NCBI GenBank assembly: GCA_902388495.1
Contig: CABMPP010000016.1
Span: 1-64,000, forward strand
Direction of reading: 5' to 3'
DNA length: 64,000 nt
Origin: an uncultured Bacteroides sp.
GTDB lineage: Bacteria > Bacteroidota > Bacteroidia > Bacteroidales > Bacteroidaceae
A program made the position numbers and the translations under genes. The notes under the pieces are model-generated. The model was not told where the DNA came from. It made no database searches and saw only the letters and a list, made by a program, of their open reading frames with translations. Shown in pieces: positions 58,932 to 64,000 of the stretch (its first letter is position 1; every line of letters begins with the position of its first letter).

Positions 58932-61781
58932 TTAGTCAAAGCATCCGTAGCATGTAGGAAGCAGTTTCCGGTCGCCCAGCGTATTGTCTACACGGGCTAC
59001 GTTTACCCAGAACTTGTTTTCTCTGACACTCTCTATCGGATATGCGGCCTTTTCGCGGGTGTAACTGTGTTCCCAGTTATCGGCAACGACTTCGTATTCG
59101 GGATGCGGAGCATTTACCAATACGTTGTCCTCCTTGTTTGCTTTGCCTTCCTTCACTTCCTGGATTTCTTCCCAGATGGTCAGCATTACGTTGACAAAAT
59201 TATCCAGTTCGGACAGACTTTCGCTTTCTGTCGGTTCTATCATCAGCGTGCCGTGAACGGGGAAGGAGAGGGTGGGAGCATGGTAGCCGTAGTCCATCAG
59301 ACGCTTGGCGATGTCATTCTCGCTGATTCCTGTTTCTTCGTGTACCTTACGGCATTCCAGAATCATTTCGTGACCTACGAAGCCGGTGGCACCCCGATAA
59401 ACGATGCCGTATGTGTCTTTGAGGCACGCAGCCAGGTAATTGGCACTCAGGATGGCTATCTTCGTGGCACGTGTCAGCCCTTCCGTTCCCATCATGCGGA
59501 TGTACCCGTAGGTGATGGGCAGAATGCCTGCACTGCCGAACGGAGCACCGGCTACCTGATTGGCCGCATTGCCGAACATCTTGTGTCCCGGCAGGAACGG
59601 CACCAGGTGCTCGGCCACACAGATAGGGCCTACGCCCGGTCCGCCGCCACCGTGAGGCGAAGCAAACGTTTTGTGCAGGTTCAGGTGGCATACGTCCGCC
59701 CCGATAAAGCCGGGATTCGTCAAGCCTACCTGCGCATTCATGTTGGCACCGTCCATATATACCTGCGCACCGCAAGCGTGGATGATGTTGCAGATTTCTA
59801 CGATCTCCGTTTCGAAGATGCCGTGTGTAGAGGGATAGGTGATCATCAGAGCGGCAAGGTCATCCTTGTTCTCTTCTGCTTTGGCGCGAAGGTCGGCCAT
59901 GTCTACATTGCCTTGTTCGTCGCAGGCACAAGTCACGGTGGAGAAGCCTGCCTGGATGGCAGATGCCGGATTGGTTCCGTGTGCGGATGCCGGTATCAAT
60001 ACCTTGCTGCGGTGTCCTTGTCCGATGCTTTCAAGGTAGGCACGGATCACACGAAGTCCTGCATATTCGCCTGCCGCACCGGAGTTCGGTTGCAGGCTGA
60101 CGCCGGCAAAGCCGGTGATTATCTTCAGTTCTTCACTGAGGTTGCGTATTAGTTCGCGGTAACCTTCTGCCTGGTCTTCGGGTACCAGCGGGTGCATTCC
60201 CATAAATTCCGGACGGCTGAGGGGCAACATTTCTGCGGCTGCATTCAGCTTCATGGTACACGAACCGAGGGAAATCATGGAGTGTGCCAGAGAGATATCT
60301 TTGCGGTCGAGGCGCTTGATGTAGCGCATCATTTCCGTTTCCGTATGATATTTGTTGAATACCTCGTGCGTCAGGTAGGCACTTTGGCGCTTCAGCTCAT
60401 TGCTGATAATGCAGCTCTCCGGTATATCGCTCACTTTCGTCCAGTCTTGTCCGGCGGCGATGGCGAAGATAGATACCAGTACGTTGGCGGCTGCCACGTC
60501 TGTGGTTTCGTCGATGCTCATTCCTACATCGCCGTTCTTGAAGTAACGTAGGTTCACTTCTTTGCTCAGAGCGATGGTACGTATCTGTTGTGCCGAAATG
60601 GTGTCGGGCAGAGCGAAGCGCAGGGTATCGAAATACTGTGTGTTGACTTGCTTGTAGCCCAGTCCGTTGATAATCTTTTCCAGGTATACGGCAATGCTGT
60701 GGATGCGTCCTGCGATGGTGCGTATGCCTTCCGGTCCGTGATACACGGCATAGAAGCCTGCCATGGTTGCCAGCAGCGCTTGCGCGGTACAGATGTTGGA
60801 GGTTGCCTTTTCCCGCTTGATGTGTTGCTCGCGGGTTTGCAGAGCCATGCGGTAGCACATCTTTCCGTATCTGTCTTTGGACCAGCCGATGATGCGTCCT
60901 GGCATATTGCGCTTGTACTCGTCGCGTGTGGCAAAGTAAGCTGCCGACGGACCGCCGTAAAACATCGGAGTTCCCAGGCGCTGGGTGGTTCCGAAGACGA
61001 TGTCGGCTCCCCATTCTCCCGGAGGGGTGAGCAGGGCAAGGCTCAGGATATCGGCGGCAACGGCAACTTTGCATTCTGCCGCATGGGCTTTTTCTACAAA
61101 AGCGCGGTAATCTTCTGCATTTCCGCAAGCATTGGGATATTGCAGTACGCAGGCAAAGATGTCCGGGGTAAGCTCCAGTTCACTGTATTTGCCCGTGCGG
61201 AGCTCGATGCCTTGCGGAATGGCGCGGGTAGTCATTACTGCCAGAGTCTGCGGGAAGACGTTTTCGTCTACAAACACTACGTTCGCTCCCGATTTCTGCA
61301 TAGCACGGGGACGCAGGGCGTACATCATGGTTACGGCTTCGGCGGCGGCAGTTGCTTCGTCCAGCAGGGAGCAGTTGGCAAGCGGCATGCCGGTGAGGTC
61401 GCATACGGCGGTCTGGAAGTTCATCAGGGCTTCGAGGCGTCCTTGTGATACCTCGGTCTGGTAGGGAGTGTAGGAAGTGTACCATACGGGATTCTCGAAC
61501 ACATTCCGCTGGATCACGGCGGGGGTGATGGTGTTGTACCAGCCCATGCCGATGTAGGTGGCATAAAGTTTGTTTTTGGCAGCCAGTCCTGCAATGTGCT
61601 GTCCGAACTCGTATTCGGTCATAGCTTCGGGCAAAGCCAACGGCTCTTTCAGGCGGATGTTGGCAGGAATGGTTTTATCTATCAGCTCGTCCAGGCTGTT
61701 CACTCCGATTTTGCGGAGCATCTGTGCCTCGTCTTGTTTGCTGATGCCGATGTGGCGGCAGGCCAATAGGTCGTTTTTCAT
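58932..61781 (-). CDS. gcvP: Glycine dehydrogenase (decarboxylating), P protein
   Basis: 949 aa, PLP enzyme of the glycine cleavage system, full-length fused form. Motifs: FIGMGWYNTITPAVIQRN (N-terminal half), LLDEATAAAEAVTM, MISLGSCTMKLNAAAEMLPL, the PLP Lys in HLNLHKTFASPHGGGGPGVGP and the C-terminal ENKFWVNVARVDNTLGDRKLLPTCYGC. No gcvT or gcvH is in the window. It starts 25 nt after the MBL hydrolase gene, so it is probably part of a minus-strand run from 63.98 kb. Confidence 0.97.
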   Translation of the reverse strand: MKNDLLACRHIGISKQDEAQMLRKIGVNSLDELIDKTIPANIRLKEPLALPEAMTEYEFGQHIAGLAAKNKLYATYIGMGWYNTITPAVIQRNVFENPVWYTSYTPYQTEVSQGRLEALMNFQTAVCDLTGMPLANCSLLDEATAAAEAVTMMYALRPRAMQKSGANVVFVDENVFPQTLAVMTTRAIPQGIELRTGKYSELELTPDIFACVLQYPNACGNAEDYRAFVEKAHAAECKVAVAADILSLALLTPPGEWGADIVFGTTQRLGTPMFYGGPSAAYFATRDEYKRNMPGRIIGWSKDRYGKMCYRMALQTREQHIKREKATSNICTAQALLATMAGFYAVYHGPEGIRTIAGRIHSIAVYLEKIINGLGYKQVNTQYFDTLRFALPDTISAQQIRTIALSKEVNLRYFKNGDVGMSIDETTDVAAANVLVSIFAIAAGQDWTKVSDIPESCIISNELKRQSAYLTHEVFNKYHTETEMMRYIKRLDRKDISLAHSMISLGSCTMKLNAAAEMLPLSRPEFMGMHPLVPEDQAEGYRELIRNLSEELKIITGFAGVSLQPNSGAAGEYAGLRVIRAYLESIGQGHRSKVLIPASAHGTNPASAIQAGFSTVTCACDEQGNVDMADLRAKAEENKDDLAALMITYPSTHGIFETEIVEICNIIHACGAQVYMDGANMNAQVGLTNPGFIGADVCHLNLHKTFASPHGGGGPGVGPICVAEHLVPFLPGHKMFGNAANQVAGAPFGSAGILPITYGYIRMMGTEGLTRATKIAILSANYLAACLKDTYGIVYRGATGFVGHEMILECRKVHEETGISENDIAKRLMDYGYHAPTLSFPVHGTLMIEPTESESLSELDNFVNVMLTIWEEIQEVKEGKANKEDNVLVNAPHPEYEVVADNWEHSYTREKAAYPIESVRENKFWVNVARVDNTLGDRKLLPTCYGCFD

Positions 61782-61806
61782 GACTGTATATATTTAAGTT
61801 TAATGT

Positions 61807-62445
61807 TTATCTAAAGAACGGATTCTCCGCTTTCTCAATTCCGATTGTTGTCGGTGCCCCGTGTCCCGGATAGACAATGGTGTCGTTGGGAAGCACGAAC
61901 AGACGACTGCAAATATGGTCTATCAGTTCGTCAAAGTTTCCACCGGCAAGGTCGGCGCGGCCGATGCTTCCCTGGAACAGTACGTCGCCTGAGAACATGC
62001 AGTGGTCTGCCGCACAATAAAACACCAGACTGCCCGGTGAGTGTCCCGGTACGTGGATAGCCTCCAGTTTGGTATTGCCGAAGGTGATGATATCGCCGTC
62101 GTGCAGGTAACTTCCCAGCGGTACGGGCGGCTCCTGCAACTGAAAGCCGAACATGCGGCTCTGCTTCGGAGCTTCGTCAATCCAGAACTCGTCTGCCTGG
62201 TTGGCTTCGGCTTTCAGTCCGAATTCTTTCAGCATGAAAGGATTACCGAAGATATGGTCCAGGTGCAGGTGCGTGTTCAGCAGGTGCTTCACGTTCAGTT
62301 CATTCTTGATGATAAAGTTCTTCAGAGCCTGCTTCTCCTCTTCGTAGAAGCAGCCGGGGTCAATGACCACCGCCTCGTTGGTTTCGTCCCAAAGTACGTA
62401 GCAGTTCTCCGGGAACATATTAAATTCAAATCTCTTTATCTTCAT
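61807..62445 (-). CDS. Metallo-beta-lactamase fold hydrolase (glyoxalase II-like)
   Basis: 212 aa. Metal-binding motifs: THLHLDHIFGN (HxHxDH), the His in GHSPGSLVF, the Asp in FSGDVLFQGSIGRADL and the final His in YPGHGAPTTIG. Length and the RFEFNMFPENCYVL start fit the small glyoxalase-II-like group (YcbL-like). The substrate is not certain. It lies 52 nt after rsmG; the gap contains short AT-rich direct repeats (TTTATGATTTTAGA). Confidence 0.9.
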   Translation of the reverse strand: MKIKRFEFNMFPENCYVLWDETNEAVVIDPGCFYEEEKQALKNFIIKNELNVKHLLNTHLHLDHIFGNPFMLKEFGLKAEANQADEFWIDEAPKQSRMFGFQLQEPPVPLGSYLHDGDIITFGNTKLEAIHVPGHSPGSLVFYCAADHCMFSGDVLFQGSIGRADLAGGNFDELIDHICSRLFVLPNDTIVYPGHGAPTTIGIEKAENPFFR

Positions 62446-62497
62446 GATAAGATTTATGATTTTAGATTTATGATTTTAGATTTTAATAGTTCGGGAC

Positions 62498-63118
62498 TCA
62501 GTTTCCTACATGCACCACTTTCTTGGTTTCAAAGAACTCTTCCTCAAAGAAATCCTTCAAGTCCCACATGGTGGTCTTGTTCTTGACGGGCATTGCTTCT
62601 TGTCCCAGCTCGCCGCCTTTCAGGCAAATCAGTCCGTTGGGCAGGGAGTTCTGCTGCTTGGTAGAGATGTTCTTGCGGATAATCTTGAGTAAATCGGTCA
62701 GTGGCATTACGGCACGGCTTACGACGAAGTCGAACGTCTGCTTCTCTTCTTCGGCGCGGGCATGGCGGAAAGTAACGTTCTTCAGCCCGATGCTGTTTGC
62801 CACTTCGGTAGCTACGCGCACTTTCTTGCCGATGCTGTCCACCAGGTGGAACTTCACTTCGGGGAAGAGGATGGCAAGGGGAATGCCCGGAAATCCTCCG
62901 CCGGTGCCAAGGTCCATGACTTTTGTACCCGGTCTGAAGTTGATAACTTTGGCAATGCCCAGTGAGTGGAGCACATGGTGCTCGTATAGGTTTTCGATAT
63001 CTTTACGCGAAATGACGTTTATCTTGGAGTTCCAGTCCAGATAAAGATCGTAGAGTGCGGCAAACTGCTTTTTCTGTTCCTCTGTCAGGTCAGGAAAGTA
63101 TTTGCTGATGATTTCCAT
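62498..63118 (-). CDS. rsmG: 16S rRNA (guanine527-N7)-methyltransferase RsmG
   Basis: 206 aa. SAM-binding motif MDLGTGGGFPGIPLAILFP; other family stretches are NVISRKDIENLYEHHVLHSLGI and FVVSRAVMPLTDLLKII. It methylates G527 of 16S rRNA (streptomycin region). It starts 5 nt after the DUF3298 gene. Confidence 0.96.
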   Translation of the reverse strand: MEIISKYFPDLTEEQKKQFAALYDLYLDWNSKINVISRKDIENLYEHHVLHSLGIAKVINFRPGTKVMDLGTGGGFPGIPLAILFPEVKFHLVDSIGKKVRVATEVANSIGLKNVTFRHARAEEEKQTFDFVVSRAVMPLTDLLKIIRKNISTKQQNSLPNGLICLKGGELGQEAMPVKNKTTMWDLKDFFEEEFFETKKVVHVGN

Positions 63119-63123
63119 ATTGC

Positions 63124-63978
63124 TTATTCTTTTACTTCGTTTAAAATCATTGAATCGTCGCTCAGCAGGTGTTGTACCATCTCGTACGGAAGGGTGATTT
63201 GTACCGGTCCCATTACGTATGGTGCAATGTCGTATACATTATAATAAAAGGTGATGCCTTCTTTGCTGAGGTAGAAGTTCTCGGTCGGTGCCAGCTCGCC
63301 GGTGGTGGCGTAGCCCATATCTTCCAGTTCCTGGCGGGTGGCTACTTTATTGTCTGCCATCAGTTGGTTCCATAGCAAGTCGGTCAGGGGTTCTTCGTAG
63401 TCGCTGACGAACAAATCGTCCAGGCGGAGGGGAGCTAACGTGCGCAAGTCCATGTTGAGGAAGGTGGTCATGTAGATGCCGTGGGCACCACCGGTGAACT
63501 CTTCGTAGCGGTAGCGGTACACTAACAGATGCTTGGTATAGAGTTGCACATGGCTCCGGATGTATTTGTAGTACGAGTACCAGGCTCCTATGCTGCTTTC
63601 ATTTTCCTTGTCCTGCTCATCTTTCTTGTACATCGGTTCGAGGTCGCCCCGATAATCGCTGATATATTTCTCGGTATATTTCTTTACAGCTTCTTCGGGT
63701 GTCATCGTCATGTATTTATCGCCGAAGCAAAGGGAGAGGAAGTAGGTATTCAGGCTATCTTTCAATCTGACGTCGGACGACTTGCTGGCGTACGTAAAGT
63801 CGATAACGATGTTGCAGGCTGGCTTGGCGGTATCTCCAAAGAGGTGTACCGTTTCATTTATCTGTATGCTGTCGAACTCCAGCGCTCCTGCGTTTTTGTT
63901 CACGGTGTTACCGCAAGAAAAGAAAAAGCCGCTTGCCGCAAGCAGAAGGACAAGTAGGCTGACAGTTTGCTTTTTCAT
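63124..63978 (-). CDS. DUF3298/DUF4163 lipoprotein (RsiV-like fold)
   Basis: 284 aa lipoprotein: signal SLLVLLLAASGFFFSC with lipobox FFSC, then DUF4163-like (IVIDFTYAS..., about 60-150) and DUF3298-like (TGGAHGIYMTTFLNMDLRTLAPLRLDDLF) regions. The fold is shared with the anti-sigma factor RsiV, which binds lysozyme, but there is no sigma gene beside it. It is the first gene of the rsmG-MBL-gcvP run as far as the window shows. The function is unknown. Confidence 0.85.
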   Translation of the reverse strand: MKKQTVSLLVLLLAASGFFFSCGNTVNKNAGALEFDSIQINETVHLFGDTAKPACNIVIDFTYASKSSDVRLKDSLNTYFLSLCFGDKYMTMTPEEAVKKYTEKYISDYRGDLEPMYKKDEQDKENESSIGAWYSYYKYIRSHVQLYTKHLLVYRYRYEEFTGGAHGIYMTTFLNMDLRTLAPLRLDDLFVSDYEEPLTDLLWNQLMADNKVATRQELEDMGYATTGELAPTENFYLSKEGITFYYNVYDIAPYVMGPVQITLPYEMVQHLLSDDSMILNEVKE

Positions 63979-64000
63979 ATTGAATTTCGTTTATAAATCA

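Noticed and set aside
59067..60152. 361-aa plus-strand open frame opposite gcvP
   Set aside because: Antisense shadow of a full-length gcvP.
1..64000. Prophage, integrative element, insertion sequence, retron or diversity-generating element
   Set aside because: I found no integrase, transposase, reverse transcriptase, att-like duplications or phage structural genes.

Overview
The window looks like a chromosomal segment of a gut Bacteroides (order Bacteroidales). The evidence is: promoters of the Bacteroides type (TAnnTTTG at -7, in several cases with TTTG 18 nt upstream); outer-membrane proteins with an N-terminal carboxypeptidase-regulatory-like domain fused to a TonB-receptor-like barrel; BACON-domain lipoproteins; a complete Na+-translocating NQR operon; a GntR(YtrA)/ABC operon; and few Shine-Dalgarno sequences. 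I see no prophage, integrative element, insertion sequence, CRISPR or rRNA. Gene content is mostly core housekeeping. The unusual material is in the gaps between genes. I cannot name the species.

Layout. 0.1-4.7 kb: potABCD polyamine importer (minus), with five 41-bp tandem repeats between potC and potD. 4.8-5.4 kb: PIN toxin with a 49-aa antitoxin. 5.5-10.3 kb: SDR oxidoreductase, DUF3943 outer-membrane protein, 71-aa protein, tRNA-Lys, ettA. 10.6-15.4 kb: Oar-like TonB receptor with a BACON/OB-fold lipoprotein. 15.6-22.8 kb (minus): membrane-anchored EEP hydrolase, hydroxyacid dehydrogenase, rarA, DUF5686 protein, divergent UDP-GlcNAc 2-epimerase homologue. 22.9-32.7 kb: TRIC-like channel, M16 peptidase, a frameshifted ECF sigma factor, a carboxyltransferase-type protein without a biotin site, PAS histidine kinase with a GT2 glycosyltransferase. 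32.8-35.7 kb: BamA/TamA-like protein and C1B peptidase. 35.9-41.8 kb: nqrABCDEF. 41.9-47.1 kb: DEAD-box-like helicase, then serC-serA-small membrane protein-DUF1015. 47.2-48.7 kb: an ECF sigma/membrane partner pair divergent from a DUF6249-like protein, with two mirror-image copies of the same promoter. 48.8-53.4 kb: flavodoxin-like oxidoreductase, small Lys-rich ORF, glycerate kinase, YigZ, an orphan HpaII-family nuclease homologue, nitroreductase. 53.5-57.9 kb (minus): ABC ATPase, permease, GntR, 39-aa membrane peptide and outer-membrane receptor, with an 11-bp-arm palindrome in front. 58.0-64.0 kb (minus): TrhA/hemolysin III, gcvP, MBL hydrolase, rsmG, DUF3298 lipoprotein.

Genes that work together: potABCD is one transporter; nqrA-F is the sodium-pumping respiratory complex; serA, serC, gcvP, hydroxyacid dehydrogenase and glycerate kinase cover serine/glycine/glycerate metabolism; the two ECF loci and the GntR locus are small regulatory modules.

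The most interesting pattern is a class of intergenic arrays (about 6.34, 15.54, 26.63, 35.62, 51.58 and 58.74 kb). In each, a short core is followed after a few bases by its own inverted copy, and this unit is repeated in strict register every 21, 22 or 24 bp, about two DNA turns. The core differs from locus to locus, except for two loci that share it in opposite orientation. I do not recognise a described element with this design.
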